A DNA stretch of 32,832 nucleotides from DYFC01 sp041658585 (GCA_041658585.1 JBAZZX010000036.1:1-32832); one strand, 5' to 3'. Counted from the first letter of the stretch, positions 15,247-24,280 are shown. A program made the numbers and translations. Notes: a model not told the origin generated them from the sequence alone.

Positions 15247-16342
15247 TTATTTCTTTTTTAAATATGCCTTAATAAAAATATCAATAGCGCCTTCAAGTAC
15301 GGCGTCTACATTTCCTGTTTCAATATCCGTCCTGTGGTCCTTTATTATTCTGTAAGGCTGAAGGATATAAGACCTGATCTGGTTACCCCAGGCAATGCCT
15401 TTTTTATCGCCTACAAAGACCTCAAGCTTTTTTTCCTGTTCTTTCAATTTCATGTCATACACGCGTGATTTCAGTATCTTCATGGCAATGGCCCTGTTTT
15501 TATGCTGGGACCTTTCATTCTGACAACTGACTATAATGCCTGACGGAACATGGGTAAGTCTTACTGCGGAAGATGTCTTGTTTACATGTTGTCCTCCGGC
15601 GCCGGAGGCCCTGAAGGTGTCCATTTTTATATCTTCTTCTTTTATATCGACATCGATATTTTCCTCAACCTCCGGACAAACGAGGATGGCGGCAAAAGAT
15701 GTATGTCTTCTTTTGCCGGCGTCAAAAGGCGATATCCTGACAAGCCTGTGTACTCCCATCTCTGATTTTAGATATCCATAAGCATGTTGGCCCGAAATTA
15801 TTATTGTGGCGCTTTTTATTCCCGCCTCTTCTCCAACCTGCAATTCAACAACTTGTGCGGAGAACTTATGCTTTTCAGCCCATTTAAGATACATTCTCAT
15901 GAGCATTAGGGCCCAGTCCTGGCTTTCCGTACCGCCGGCCCCCGGATGGATAATAAGGATGGCGTTGTTCTTGTCCATTTCTCCGGACAAAAGGTTCTTG
16001 ATCTCGAGTAAGTCTATCTCTTCCTTTAAATCGCTAATCTCCTTCCGGAGTTCGGTTAAAAACAGACCCCCGCTTTCTTCTTCAAGGATGCCTATGGATT
16101 CTTCAAGGTAAAAGAGTTTTTCAGACAGAGACTCAAAGTTGGAAACAATATCCTCAAGTTTTGATTTTCTCTTTAAAAGCTTTGTTTTTTCCGGAGAAGA
16201 CCATGCTTCATCAGACACAATTTCCTTTGAAATTTTCTTAATTTCTTCCTTCAGTGAAGGTAAATCAAAGATAACCTCTTAACGATTCGATCTTGTCCCT
16301 GAGATTTATTAAATTTTCTTTCAGTTCTTCCTGTATAAGCAT
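15247..16342 (-). CDS. prfB: Peptide chain release factor 2 (with +1 programmed frameshift)
   Basis: RF2 releases peptides at UGA and UAA codons. Translation starts at ATG 16342 (AAGGGGG upstream) and reads 25 codons to an in-frame UGA at 16267-16265. The context TAT CTT TGA lets the ribosome slip +1 on CTT and continue as LDLPSLKEE into the long frame, giving 364 aa in total, the normal RF2 size. The codon-recognition tripeptide SPF occurs in RISPFDAGKR, and the catalytic GGQ in SGAGGQHVNK. The frameshift site is the standard autoregulatory device: low RF2 favours slipping. It sits 12 bp downstream of lnt on the same strand and is probably co-transcribed with it. Confidence 0.97.
16264..16279 (-). 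promoter_or_regulatory. prfB +1 programmed frameshift site
   Basis: On the minus strand it reads AGAGGT TAT CTT TGA at codons 22-26. It matches the known bacterial site (Shine-Dalgarno-like AGGGGG, TAT CTT TGA) except that the stimulatory purine stretch is AGAGGT. The stop is codon 26, the same codon number as in Escherichia coli. Confidence 0.93.
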
Positions 16343-16354
16343 TTACAACCCCCT

Positions 16355-17920
16355 TTAAATAATACTTTTTCTAATTTTACTGAAAATATTTGTAAGCAAA
16401 ATAACGGAAAATACAATCCAGATATATGTAAAAAGATCACCGTACTTAGAATAAAAACTCCTCGTAGTATCCGTTTTTATCTCTCCCGTTAATGTCAATC
16501 TTTGAAAGAGTCCGGTTTTTGAAATAATCTTTCCGTTGCTGTCGATAAAACCGGAGACGCCGGTATTTGCAGCCCTGATGACCGGTTTTCTGTTTTCCAC
16601 AGCCCTGAAAACCGCCATGCTGAAATGCTGATAGGGTCCTGTAGTTGTTCCAAACCAGGCGTCATTCGTAATATTGACCATGAAATCGCCGCCGTTTATA
16701 TAGAACTTTCTCACAAGCCCCGGGAAAATCATTTCATAGCATATTAAGGAAGCAAAATCTCCCGACTGAGTATGAGCTCTTACATAACGATTACCGGGAG
16801 TATAATCCCCTATTCCGGAAACCAGCTTATTGATAAAAAACAGGATATTTCTTAAGGGGACATACTCGCCAAACGGCACCATATGTATTTTATCATAGGT
16901 AAAAGCGACCTTTCCAGTTTCATCAAGCAAAACCGCGCTGTTCGAAAGGAGATACGGGTTTTTCTTCTTTTCTTTTATGAGAACGCTCCCGAACAGCAAA
17001 GGCGAGCCGAGCTGACTTTGCAGATCTAAAAGATCGTTGGTATAAACACTGTCTTCGCCAAAAATAAAAGGGACGGCTGATTCAGGCCAGACGATAAGTG
17101 AAGGCGCTTCATAGGAGGCCCTGAGAGACAGGTCTTTATAAATATCGATGACCTCGTTCTGATAGGCCGGTTCCCATTTCTTGTCCTGTTCGATGTTGCC
17201 CTGAATAATACTTGCCTTAAACTGTTTTCCGGGTCTTTCCTCTCCGAGCCGTACCAACCCGTATATAACCGACAGCAGAATACATATTGCGAGAGCAGAG
17301 GCCCAGATAACCGTTTGTGACAGCGGAAATAACGGCATATCTTTAATACGCCTTTTTGTGAGGAAGTAATCGGATGCCGCGCCATTGACGGCTACAACAA
17401 GGAATGATATGCCATAGACGCCTGTTATATCGGCAATCTGTATCATGGCAAGAAATTTATATTGGGAATAACCAAGGCTTGACCAGGGAAATCCTGAAAA
17501 GACATAAGACCGCAGAAATTCGAGAACAACCCAGAAAGCAGGCGCAATCAGTAGGGCGGGAAGTTTCGTGTTCCTTATGGTAATAGAAAACAAAAATGCA
17601 AAGGCGCCGGTATACAAGCTGAGGTAAAGACACAGCAAAGCCACAAGTATTATACTGGTTAGAAAAGAGATGCCTCCATAGTGGTTTATTGAATGATATA
17701 TCCAGTAAAGGGTCCCGAAGAAATAGGGAAGTCCCAGCGCTATGCCGGAATAAAATGACTGTCCCGGTTTTTTATCATACAAAGAAAGGAGAAACGGGAT
17801 TAGCGCTATCCATGCAAGGGGAAAAAAGTCCGGGGTGGGGAAAGATAAAGCAAGAAGTATCCCTGATATGCAGGCAGGGCTATATAATTTTATAAAAGTT
17901 TTTAATTTTAATGAAACCAT
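16355..17920 (-). CDS. lnt: Apolipoprotein N-acyltransferase
   Basis: An inner-membrane enzyme that adds the third acyl chain to lipoproteins, the last step of lipoprotein maturation; its presence points to a diderm. It is 521 aa. Several membrane segments cover residues about 10-220, then a carbon-nitrogen-hydrolase domain begins at SIIQGNIEQDKKW. The catalytic triad is E280 (WPESAVPF), K344 (YDKIHMVPFGEYVP) and C394 (LICYEMIFP), all present. A final membrane segment lies near 497-515. ATG 17920 has GGAG 8 nt upstream. It is the first gene of an lnt-prfB unit. Confidence 0.97.
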   Translation of the reverse strand: MVSLKLKTFIKLYSPACISGILLALSFPTPDFFPLAWIALIPFLLSLYDKKPGQSFYSGIALGLPYFFGTLYWIYHSINHYGGISFLTSIILVALLCLYLSLYTGAFAFLFSITIRNTKLPALLIAPAFWVVLEFLRSYVFSGFPWSSLGYSQYKFLAMIQIADITGVYGISFLVVAVNGAASDYFLTKRRIKDMPLFPLSQTVIWASALAICILLSVIYGLVRLGEERPGKQFKASIIQGNIEQDKKWEPAYQNEVIDIYKDLSLRASYEAPSLIVWPESAVPFIFGEDSVYTNDLLDLQSQLGSPLLFGSVLIKEKKKNPYLLSNSAVLLDETGKVAFTYDKIHMVPFGEYVPLRNILFFINKLVSGIGDYTPGNRYVRAHTQSGDFASLICYEMIFPGLVRKFYINGGDFMVNITNDAWFGTTTGPYQHFSMAVFRAVENRKPVIRAANTGVSGFIDSNGKIISKTGLFQRLTLTGEIKTDTTRSFYSKYGDLFTYIWIVFSVILLTNIFSKIRKSII

Positions 17921-18045
17921 TGTGATTTCTCCGTCAGTTTAGTTTACACGCTTTATTCGTTTGATTTCTACATGTTATCTATTTCTTTATAACTCAATTA
18001 ACACAAGAAACACAAGAAACCGTGATAACTTTTAAAATTGTCGGC

Positions 18046-18075
18046 TTGACAGTGTAAAAGTCAAAATAGTAAAGT
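18046..18075 (+). promoter_or_regulatory. Promoter of the tRNA-Phe gene
   Basis: TTGACA (18046-18051) is separated by 18 bp from TAAAGT (18070-18075), placing transcription start a few bases before the tRNA at 18085. The -35 is a perfect consensus; the -10 is moderate. Just upstream, 18001-18018 carries a 9-bp tandem repeat (ACACAAGAA twice). Confidence 0.6.
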
Positions 18076-18084
18076 TAAGGTTGT

Positions 18085-18160
18085 GGGCAGTTAGCTCAGT
18101 CGGTAGAGCAGAGGCCTGAAAAGCCTCGTGTCCGCAGTTCGATTCTGCGACTGCCCACCA
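18085..18160 (+). tRNA. tRNA-Phe (anticodon GAA)
   Basis: A 76-nt cloverleaf: acceptor GGGCAGT pairs with ACTGCCC, a D-arm GCTC...GAGC, an anticodon arm GAGGC/GCCTC around loop CTGAAAA (anticodon GAA), a variable loop GTGTC, a T-arm CGCAG/CTGCG around TTCGATT, and an encoded CCA end. All stems pair fully by eye. No integrase or att duplication is seen next to it. Confidence 0.97.
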
Positions 18161-18167
18161 TATTTTT

Positions 18168-18198
18168 ACGGCGCCTAATGCAAAAAGCCGGTTTTTTT
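18168..18198 (+). terminator. Weak intrinsic terminator after tRNA-Phe
   Basis: A short CGGC...GCCG stem (18169-18172 with 18187-18190) is followed directly by G and a run of eight T. The stem is only 4 bp, so the T-run is the main evidence. Confidence 0.35.
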
Positions 18199-18332
18199 TA
18201 CCGTATGATAAAAGTTGACAGTTTTCTTTTTCCCCTGCCAGTTTAGAATTTTTTTATCGAAAAATCAAAGGCTTTGCAAAAGCAGTTCATGGCACAAAAT
18301 ATGCTTTCATTTGGTTAATATTTACTTTTTTC

Positions 18333-18362
18333 TTGACAAAATGGACTATTATAGGCTAAAAA
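18333..18362 (+). promoter_or_regulatory. Promoter abutting the lytic transglycosylase start
   Basis: TTGACA (18333-18338) is followed after 18 bp by TAAAAA (18357-18362). Transcription would begin about 18369-18371, right at the ATG at 18371, implying a leaderless or nearly leaderless mRNA. The -10 is mediocre. Confidence 0.4.
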
Positions 18363-18370
18363 TTACAGGT

Positions 18371-19657
18371 ATGAGTAGAATCAGGCTCTTTAGCTTAGTT
18401 TTCATTATATTATCGTTTATTTTACCTGTTTATGCATCAGAGAATCCGCAGGAAATTTCGGATGAACAGCCGGTTATATCAACGCTACTCGAGGAAAAAT
18501 TACTGGAAGCGCCCAAAATAATAGAACGTTCCGGCTATAACAAAACTGCTAACGAAGCTGTAAAGAAAAATGTCACTTTGTTTAGCGATAAGATAAAGGA
18601 AAGGTTCTCTATCTGGCTCGAGCGGTCAGGGAAATACCTTGAATTAATGAAGGGGATTCTGAAAGAGCAGAATGTCCCTGAAGATATGGTCTTTCTTCCC
18701 CTCATTGAAAGCGGTTTCAATGCAAATGCCTATTCTACTGCGCGGGCGGTAGGATACTGGCAGTTTATAGCATCTACTGCAAAGAGTTACGGTCTTGAGA
18801 TAAACTGGTGGAAGGATGAAAGAAAAGACCCGGTCAAATCAACCGTAGCGGCTGCGAATTACCTGAAAGACCTTTACAAGATGTTCGGCTCGTGGAATCT
18901 TGCCATGGCCGCCTATAATGCAGGCGAGGGCAAGATACTCAGGGCGCTCAATAAGTCAAAATCTGATGATTACTGGGCGCTTTTGGATACACGATACATC
19001 AGGAATGAAACAAAAGATTATGTGCCTAAATTTATAGCTGCCAGTATGATAGCAAACAGTCCGGAGAATTTCGGCTTTAACAATCTCGAGTATCACCCGC
19101 CGATGAATTATGATCTGGCGACCATAAAAACGCCTGTGGACCTCGATATCGCAGCCGAATGCGCGGAGACCTCCATAGAGATTATAAGGGAATTAAATCC
19201 CGAACTAAGAAGATGGTGCACGCCTCCCGATATGCCCGAGTATACCCTGAGAATTCCACAGGGTAAAAAAGACGTTTTCCTTGAAAACCTCTCACGGGTA
19301 CCTGAAGAAAAACGGGTTACCGTCGATGCTTATATTGTTAAAAAAGGCGACACCTTTCAGACGGTTTCAAAGAAAACGGGCGTCCCCGTGCAAGTTATCC
19401 TTGACCTGAATGATATGGAAAAGATTATGCCTCTTAAAGCAGGCACAAAAATTGATCTTCCACCCAAAGAAAAATATGAATTAGACAGGGATGATAAAGC
19501 CCAGGTTAAAAAGGCGTCCTTTAATAAGAAGGCGTCCTTTAAACAGAAGAAGAAAGACATATCAAAAAGCAAAAAGACCAAGCCGATAAAAGCAAAAGCA
19601 GGGAAGACGAAATCAGTTAAAACAGCTTCACTGAAACAGAAAAAAGATAAGGCGTAA
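18371..19657 (+). CDS. MltD-like membrane-bound lytic murein transglycosylase with LysM domain
   Basis: Cleaves peptidoglycan glycan strands to form 1,6-anhydro ends, in the periplasm. From ATG 18371 it is 428 aa; the signal peptide is residues 1-22 (hydrophobic FSLVFIILSFILPV, cleavage near YAS). The SLT domain spans about 95-240, with catalytic E113 in LPLIESGFN, then GYWQFI and AYNAGEG motifs. One LysM repeat (YIVKKGDTFQTVSKKTG) covers about 320-365. The last roughly 55 residues are a lysine-rich, low-complexity tail, possibly for binding anionic wall or DNA. Longer in-frame starts upstream are rejected because they would bury the signal peptide. No lipobox cysteine is seen, unlike E. coli MltD. 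Confidence 0.92.
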   Translation: MSRIRLFSLVFIILSFILPVYASENPQEISDEQPVISTLLEEKLLEAPKIIERSGYNKTANEAVKKNVTLFSDKIKERFSIWLERSGKYLELMKGILKEQNVPEDMVFLPLIESGFNANAYSTARAVGYWQFIASTAKSYGLEINWWKDERKDPVKSTVAAANYLKDLYKMFGSWNLAMAAYNAGEGKILRALNKSKSDDYWALLDTRYIRNETKDYVPKFIAASMIANSPENFGFNNLEYHPPMNYDLATIKTPVDLDIAAECAETSIEIIRELNPELRRWCTPPDMPEYTLRIPQGKKDVFLENLSRVPEEKRVTVDAYIVKKGDTFQTVSKKTGVPVQVILDLNDMEKIMPLKAGTKIDLPPKEKYELDRDDKAQVKKASFNKKASFKQKKKDISKSKKTKPIKAKAGKTKSVKTASLKQKKDKA

Positions 19658-19715
19658 CAACCTTTGATATAGCGTCACCCCGGTCAGACTAATGATTGCC
19701 GGATCCGGGAATAAA

Positions 19716-20414
19716 CTACCCTTCCTTTTTTACTCCGAGTTTTGTTTTGATCTCTTCATTAAAAGGTGAATTCGGGAACTTCTTTGCAAGCTCTTCATAT
19801 TTCAACTTTGCCTCATTAGGCTTGCCCTCTTTTTCGAGGATTTTTGCAGATTCCATCAGGGCAAAATCCTTTAAAATATCGCCTTTCAGATTGTAGAGGG
19901 TGGTGAGCGTCTTTTGGGCCTCTTGCAAGTCTCCCTTCATGATATATGCAGACGCCAATTTTTGGTAAGCAAGAGGGGCGTACATTGCATTGCCTGAATA
20001 TCTGCCGGTAAAATCTTTAAGAGTTTTAATTGCTTCTTCATAATTGCCGAGTTCGGAGTAGCAGGCCGCTATATAAAACAGGGAAGACGGCGATTTCTTG
20101 GAGTCATAGGCTTTTTTGAACATGTCCAGAGCTTTTGTGTACTTGTCGCCTTTGTTTGCTCCCTGGGAAGGCGCATTGTAGTAAATCTTGTATGCCTCAT
20201 ATTCGAGGCCCCGGGCCTTTTGTTTAGATGTGTAGGAATAGATAGAGAAACCGGCAACTGCTACGATGATTATCAGAACAGCGGCGGCATATTTTATTGC
20301 CGTCTGCTGCCTTTCCTTTATGATATCCCTGAAACTGCTGAGTTTTTCTTTTACCCCTTCTTCCGTATCTGCGGATGTCTTCTTAGTGATTCTTTTTTTG
20401 ATGACCTTTGGCAT
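19716..20414 (-). CDS. Membrane-anchored tetratricopeptide-repeat protein
   Basis: A 232-aa protein: basic cytoplasmic N-terminus (PKVIKKRITKK), one membrane helix at residues about 41-60 (AAAVLIIIVAVAGF), then a periplasmic TPR region with at least three helix pairs (SLFYIAACYSELGNYEEA, YQKLASAYIMKGDLQEA and EKEGKPNEAKLKYEELAKKFP). The topology resembles YfgM-like proteins, which sit at the Sec translocon or chaperone network; the function here is not known. ATG 20414 is supported by AGGAGG 5 nt upstream, and overlaps the preceding PHP gene's TAA by one base (TAATG), so the two are translationally coupled. Confidence 0.88.
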   Translation of the reverse strand: MPKVIKKRITKKTSADTEEGVKEKLSSFRDIIKERQQTAIKYAAAVLIIIVAVAGFSIYSYTSKQKARGLEYEAYKIYYNAPSQGANKGDKYTKALDMFKKAYDSKKSPSSLFYIAACYSELGNYEEAIKTLKDFTGRYSGNAMYAPLAYQKLASAYIMKGDLQEAQKTLTTLYNLKGDILKDFALMESAKILEKEGKPNEAKLKYEELAKKFPNSPFNEEIKTKLGVKKEG

Positions 20415-21070
20415 TAATTCCTCCTGAGAGCGTTTTCTATTATAACTTTTGAATTTTCGAATATCCGGTCCAGGCGGGTATTTTCTATGCCTGAACCCAG
20501 CAGAATTTTTGATGCAAACTCTTTGGTTATCAAATCCGAAGGGCTGTGAGAGTCCGTATTGATACAAAGCCTTACCCCGAGCCGCACTGCTTCCTTTGCC
20601 ACATAGCCGTTTGACAGGGAATGCCCTTTACGCGAGGTTATCTCAAGAGTAACCCCTTTTTCCTTTGCAAAAAGAAGGTCTTCTTCTGAAATAAGTCCCG
20701 GATGCGCCAGTATGTCTGCGCCGGCTTCTATGGCTGCCCTGTTCGTGCCCGGCCTAACAGGTTCAACCAGTGTCTCGCCATGCACAACCACGATTTTTGC
20801 GCCGAGCTGCCGCGCCTCTTTCACAAGATCGGGAATGGTCTGCGGCGGGGCATGGGTTATCTCCGCGCCCGGTAAGGCTTCGATAGAAAGGTACTCCCTC
20901 ATTTTCCTGATTGCCTGTACGATTTTTGGGACAATAAAATCTATATTTGAAGCGTCCACATGATCGGTGATAGCAATGGCCTTATAGCCGATAGCTTCCG
21001 CCCTCCTGATTAGCTCGGAGGGGATAAGCTCACCGTCACTGAAAAAGCTATGTGTATGTAAATCAATCAT
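20414..21070 (-). CDS. PHP-domain metal-dependent hydrolase
   Basis: A 218-aa PHP (polymerase and histidinol phosphatase) protein. Metal-binding motifs in order are DLHTHSFFSDGE (residues 3-14), ITDHVD, GAEITH, VVHGET, LAHPG and INTDSHS near the end, a complete set. The family contains phosphoesterases such as histidinol phosphate phosphatase and nucleotide or RNA phosphatases; the short single-domain form gives no substrate. No his genes are nearby. Its stop codon overlaps the start of the TPR gene. Confidence 0.9.
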   Translation of the reverse strand: MIDLHTHSFFSDGELIPSELIRRAEAIGYKAIAITDHVDASNIDFIVPKIVQAIRKMREYLSIEALPGAEITHAPPQTIPDLVKEARQLGAKIVVVHGETLVEPVRPGTNRAAIEAGADILAHPGLISEEDLLFAKEKGVTLEITSRKGHSLSNGYVAKEAVRLGVRLCINTDSHSPSDLITKEFASKILLGSGIENTRLDRIFENSKVIIENALRRN

Positions 21071-21362
21071 TGTATAAGGGTGTATTTAAAAGATGTTAGA
21101 GTATTTTATCAGATTTTATTTCAAAAAACATTAAATCTATCAATTGCATAAAATGAAAGGGAGACATAATAAAAAAGTTTTTAGGCGACTCCTTAATGCA
21201 CTATTAACACTGTTCGATATGCATTTACTAAGGAATTTATCAGTAAAGCCACATTTAAACACCCTCCCCTCAAGGGAGGGGAAATAATTGTTCCCTCTCC
21301 CTTGAGGGAAAAGGGGAAGGGTGAGGGTGAATATGGATTATCTTTTGCGACGTTCATATAAA
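21071..21362. other. Intergenic region between hydA and the PHP gene
   Basis: About 290 bp. The half near the PHP gene is AT-rich and would contain its promoter. The other half is the dispersed repeat at 21222-21332. No gene is seen. Confidence 0.6.
21222..21332 (+). repeat. Copy 2 of the dispersed compound palindromic repeat
   Basis: Begins CATTTACTAAGGAATTTATC, continues AGTAAAGCCACA, then CCCTCCCCTCAAGGGAGGGG (a near-perfect palindrome), a 9-bp AT spacer, CCCTCTCCCTTGAGGG, and ends AAGGGTGAGGGTGA. The same arrangement on the opposite strand lies at 551-670. Its position downstream of hydA would also allow it to act as a bidirectional terminator or mRNA-stabilising structure. Confidence 0.7.
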
Positions 21363-22700
21363 CTAACGCGAAATCGGGCCGCCGTGTCTATAGACTGTCA
21401 TTAGATGAGTCGAACAGGAAATGCAGGGGTCATAGGACCTGACGAGCATCTCAAGGGCAAGGGTTATCTCCTCTTCACTCCTGCCAAGTATCTCAGGGAT
21501 TAGTTTCATCATGTCGTATTCGATGTTTCCGGTATTCTGGTTTGTGGGGATTACGCAATTGGCATTCAAGATTAAGCCGTTTTCATCGGTTTGATAATTG
21601 TGGAATAGAATGCCCCTCGGGACCTCGACAGCCCCGACCCCGTTACCTGCCCTTACAGGAATTCTGCGCTGTTCATTCAGACCCACGACTATTTCCTCGT
21701 CATAATTTAACGGGGTATTTTTCAGGTCCTCAATAATATCTATGGCATGTTCGAGGCAGTGCACGCATTCTATCAACTGGGCAACGGTATTCAAGTAAGG
21801 ATTTATACACTTCGGCTTTAGTCCTGTGGCAGAAGCTACTTCTTTGGCCTTTGGATGGAGCTTTTCAGCATTGAGGTTAAACCTTGCAAGAGCGCCTACT
21901 GCATAAGATTCCCTGCCGAGTTTTGTATGCTTGGCGGAAGAGTGGGGCACAACAAACTCATTTGTAATATTCCTGTAATCCTTTTTGCTCATCCTCACCC
22001 CGTCTGTTGACCCGATATCTCCCATTAAAAGTGGATATTCACTGTCGTCACTCACAAGTGCAACATATTCGGAGTCCCTTTCAAATGAAGGGAATTTCAG
22101 GGTCAGGGCCAGCTCCACTGTTGCATCCATATCAGGCCTCATCCCTTTCAACATTTCGAGCATGGCGTCAAGGTCTTTGAATTTCGGAAGCTTGGTAAAT
22201 CCACCTACAATTGCAGAAATCGGATGCACATGCCGTCCAACGAGGACATCACACACATCGTTGCATAACTTCTTCATCCTCAGAGCCCTTCGCACTACCT
22301 CATTGTGGCTGCCGATCAAAGGAACAAAACTCTTGACGCCGAGAAGGTCCGGAGCCGCGAGCAAATAAATATGCAGGATATGACTATCGAGCATCTCAAA
22401 GTCCAGGAGCAGCTTCCTCAATTTTATTGTCTGCCCTGTAGGAGTGATACCAAGGGCGTCTTCCGCTGCCTGGATCGATGCGAGGGTGTGACCGCAGGCG
22501 CAGATTCCGCAGATCCTGCTGGTGATATGCTGGGCTTCAAAGACCGAACGTCCCCTGAGCATACCCTCAAAGAAACGGGGTGACTCAACTATATCCAGAC
22601 GGCAGGTTTCAAGCTTCCCGTCTTTCACATCGACAACAATATTTCCATGTCCTTCAACCCTTGTGAGGTACTCGACATTTATCTTTACATTCTTGTTCAT
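21363..22700 (-). CDS. hydA: [NiFe] hydrogenase large (alpha) subunit, group 3b type
   Basis: The catalytic subunit holding the NiFe(CN)2CO site. From ATG 22700 it is 445 aa. N-terminal ligand motif RICGICACGH carries C64 and C67; C-terminal DPCISCSTH carries C426 and C429, so all four nickel ligands are present. LTRVEGHG near residues 12-19 is also typical. Thirteen residues follow the last histidine (LMTVYRHGGPISR) and would be removed by a maturation protease, which is not encoded in the window. TTG at 22709 is in frame, but ATG 22700 has GGAG 10 nt upstream and begins one base after the hydD stop, matching the coupling in the rest of the operon. Confidence 0.95.
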   Translation of the reverse strand: MNKNVKINVEYLTRVEGHGNIVVDVKDGKLETCRLDIVESPRFFEGMLRGRSVFEAQHITSRICGICACGHTLASIQAAEDALGITPTGQTIKLRKLLLDFEMLDSHILHIYLLAAPDLLGVKSFVPLIGSHNEVVRRALRMKKLCNDVCDVLVGRHVHPISAIVGGFTKLPKFKDLDAMLEMLKGMRPDMDATVELALTLKFPSFERDSEYVALVSDDSEYPLLMGDIGSTDGVRMSKKDYRNITNEFVVPHSSAKHTKLGRESYAVGALARFNLNAEKLHPKAKEVASATGLKPKCINPYLNTVAQLIECVHCLEHAIDIIEDLKNTPLNYDEEIVVGLNEQRRIPVRAGNGVGAVEVPRGILFHNYQTDENGLILNANCVIPTNQNTGNIEYDMMKLIPEILGRSEEEITLALEMLVRSYDPCISCSTHLMTVYRHGGPISR

Positions 22701-22701
22701 A

Positions 22702-23442
22702 TTATCCAAGCTCCCTGCATTTGTTATACATATTCATCTTGTTTAAAATAAGTTCCATGGGGATCTTATATTTCGCTATCACATCCTGTGCGCCTTTTTC
22801 GTTCGGGTTGGTGACCGTGCCCCGGCATCCGTAGCAGATATTGCCGTTATTAATGCACCATGAATTGCATCCCGCTTTCGTGACAGGACCGAGACAGGTA
22901 ACTTTCCGATCATACATGCAGACATTCTCATTCAGCTTGCATTCTACACAGACCGGGTAATCAGGTACATAATAGGGAATTCCCTGCAAAGCTGCTTTCA
23001 ATACGGTAACAAACTCCGGAATATACATAGGACAGCCGTGGACGAAGTAGTCAACTTTAACTACCTGGTGAACAGCTTTGGTCAATTCCGTCGGGAAAAA
23101 CCGGTAGCTGTCTCCATAAACATATTTCCTGATATCATCAATGCCGAAATTGTTCTTCATACCGTTTACACCGCCTATTGTTGCACAGGAGCCGATGGTA
23201 ATCAGAATATTTGCCTTTTTCCGTATCTTTTTTATCCTCTCGACACCATGGGGGGTTGTAATGCTCCCTTCTATAATGGCGATGTCGAGTTTCTTCCCCC
23301 ACTTTTCTGACATGACCTCTCTCCACTCCAATACATCTATGGAACCGAGGACACCCAATACATCTTCTCCCATGTTTGCGATCTGCAACTGGCATCCTTC
23401 ACAACAGTCAAAATCAAAAATGCCGACTTTTGGGTTTTTCAT
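22702..23442 (-). CDS. hydD: [NiFe] hydrogenase small (delta) subunit
   Basis: Electron-transfer subunit partnering HydA. From ATG 23442 it is 246 aa. The proximal cluster region CCEGCQ (C13, C14, C17), then GSCATIGG and HGCPM, and C-terminal cysteine clusters (CVECKLNENVC, AGCNSWC and CYGCRG) would hold three [4Fe-4S] clusters, as in group 3 enzymes. No Tat signal is present, so the complex is cytoplasmic. A GTG at 23457 is in frame but inside hydG; ATG 23442 starts one base after the hydG stop with GAGG upstream. Confidence 0.94.
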   Translation of the reverse strand: MKNPKVGIFDFDCCEGCQLQIANMGEDVLGVLGSIDVLEWREVMSEKWGKKLDIAIIEGSITTPHGVERIKKIRKKANILITIGSCATIGGVNGMKNNFGIDDIRKYVYGDSYRFFPTELTKAVHQVVKVDYFVHGCPMYIPEFVTVLKAALQGIPYYVPDYPVCVECKLNENVCMYDRKVTCLGPVTKAGCNSWCINNGNICYGCRGTVTNPNEKGAQDVIAKYKIPMELILNKMNMYNKCRELG

Positions 23443-23443
23443 G

Positions 23444-24280
23444 CTACAATGCCTCACTTAGGTTTCTGATTCGTTCATAATTGAAGACCGGCCCGTCCTG
23501 ACAAACGTATAGGTTCTGGATCTGGCAGCGGCCGCACTTTCCGTTGCCGCATTTCATATTGCGCTCAAAGGAAAGGAGTATCTGTTGCTTCGGGATTCCC
23601 TTGGCAAGAAGTTCTTTTATAACAAAGTTATACATGATCGGAGGGCCGACGACAGCGGCAAATGTCCGCATTGGATCGATGTCAACACCAGGGATAAGTG
23701 TTGTGATCACTCCGACATTGCCTGCCCAGTCAGGGTCTGCACGGTCTACAGTGCAGGCGTAATGGAGATCCGTGCGCTTATTCCAGTCATCAAGTTCGTC
23801 GCTGAAGAGCATCTCCTTCGGTTCTTTGCATCCGAACAGGATATGAACCTTTCCGAAATCACGGCGGTTGTCGAGGACATACGTAATCAGGGAACGTAAC
23901 GGTGCTATGCCCAATCCGCCTGCGATGATCAATAAATCATTCCCTTCGAGTATTCGTATGGGGAAGCCTTTTCCATACGGTCCTCTTATATCTATATCAT
24001 TTCCTGCCTTTAATTTATGGAGGCTCCGGGTAACTTTTCCGACAGCTCTTACACATAAATCAAAGGAACCACGTTTAACAGGGGATGAACAAATGGAGAT
24101 GGGGACTTCTCCTATGCCTGTGAGTGAGACCATAATGAACTGTCCCGGTTCGTGATCAAGCGGAGTTCCGTCCCTGAGCGCTATCTCAAATAACTTTTCG
24201 TTTGCCGTAAGTTTTCTCGTCTGAAGGATCTTAGCTTTTCTTAATCTATAACTGGAATCTTTTAAAGCCACTTTTTCCAT
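23444..24280 (-). CDS. hydG: Hydrogenase diaphorase (gamma) subunit, FAD/NAD(P)-binding
   Basis: A 278-aa ferredoxin-NADP reductase-like subunit that exchanges electrons between the Fe-S chain and NAD(P)H. The FAD-binding barrel includes PGQFIMVSL and PISICSSP; the nucleotide-binding part starts IIAGGLGIAPLRSL. Four C-terminal cysteines (C244, C249, C252, C260; CGNGKCGRC) form a [2Fe-2S] site, as in dihydroorotate dehydrogenase subunit B. ATG 24280 has GAGG 7 nt upstream and overlaps the end of hydB by 19 bp. Confidence 0.94.
   Translation of the reverse strand: MEKVALKDSSYRLRKAKILQTRKLTANEKLFEIALRDGTPLDHEPGQFIMVSLTGIGEVPISICSSPVKRGSFDLCVRAVGKVTRSLHKLKAGNDIDIRGPYGKGFPIRILEGNDLLIIAGGLGIAPLRSLITYVLDNRRDFGKVHILFGCKEPKEMLFSDELDDWNKRTDLHYACTVDRADPDWAGNVGVITTLIPGVDIDPMRTFAAVVGPPIMYNFVIKELLAKGIPKQQILLSFERNMKCGNGKCGRCQIQNLYVCQDGPVFNYERIRNLSEAL

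Noticed and set aside
16265..16267. prfB in-frame UGA as a sequencing error or pseudogene
   Set aside because: Codon number, TAT CTT TGA context and perfect continuation in +1 match the known programmed frameshift.
18085..18160. tRNA-Phe as an integration site
   Set aside because: No integrase gene and no duplicated 3' end of the tRNA seen in the window.
18215..18370. N-terminal extension of the lytic transglycosylase
   Set aside because: It would bury the signal peptide and run across the likely promoter.
20415..20567. N-terminal extension of the TPR protein
   Set aside because: It lies inside the PHP gene; the AGGAGG site and TAATG overlap favour the start at 20414.
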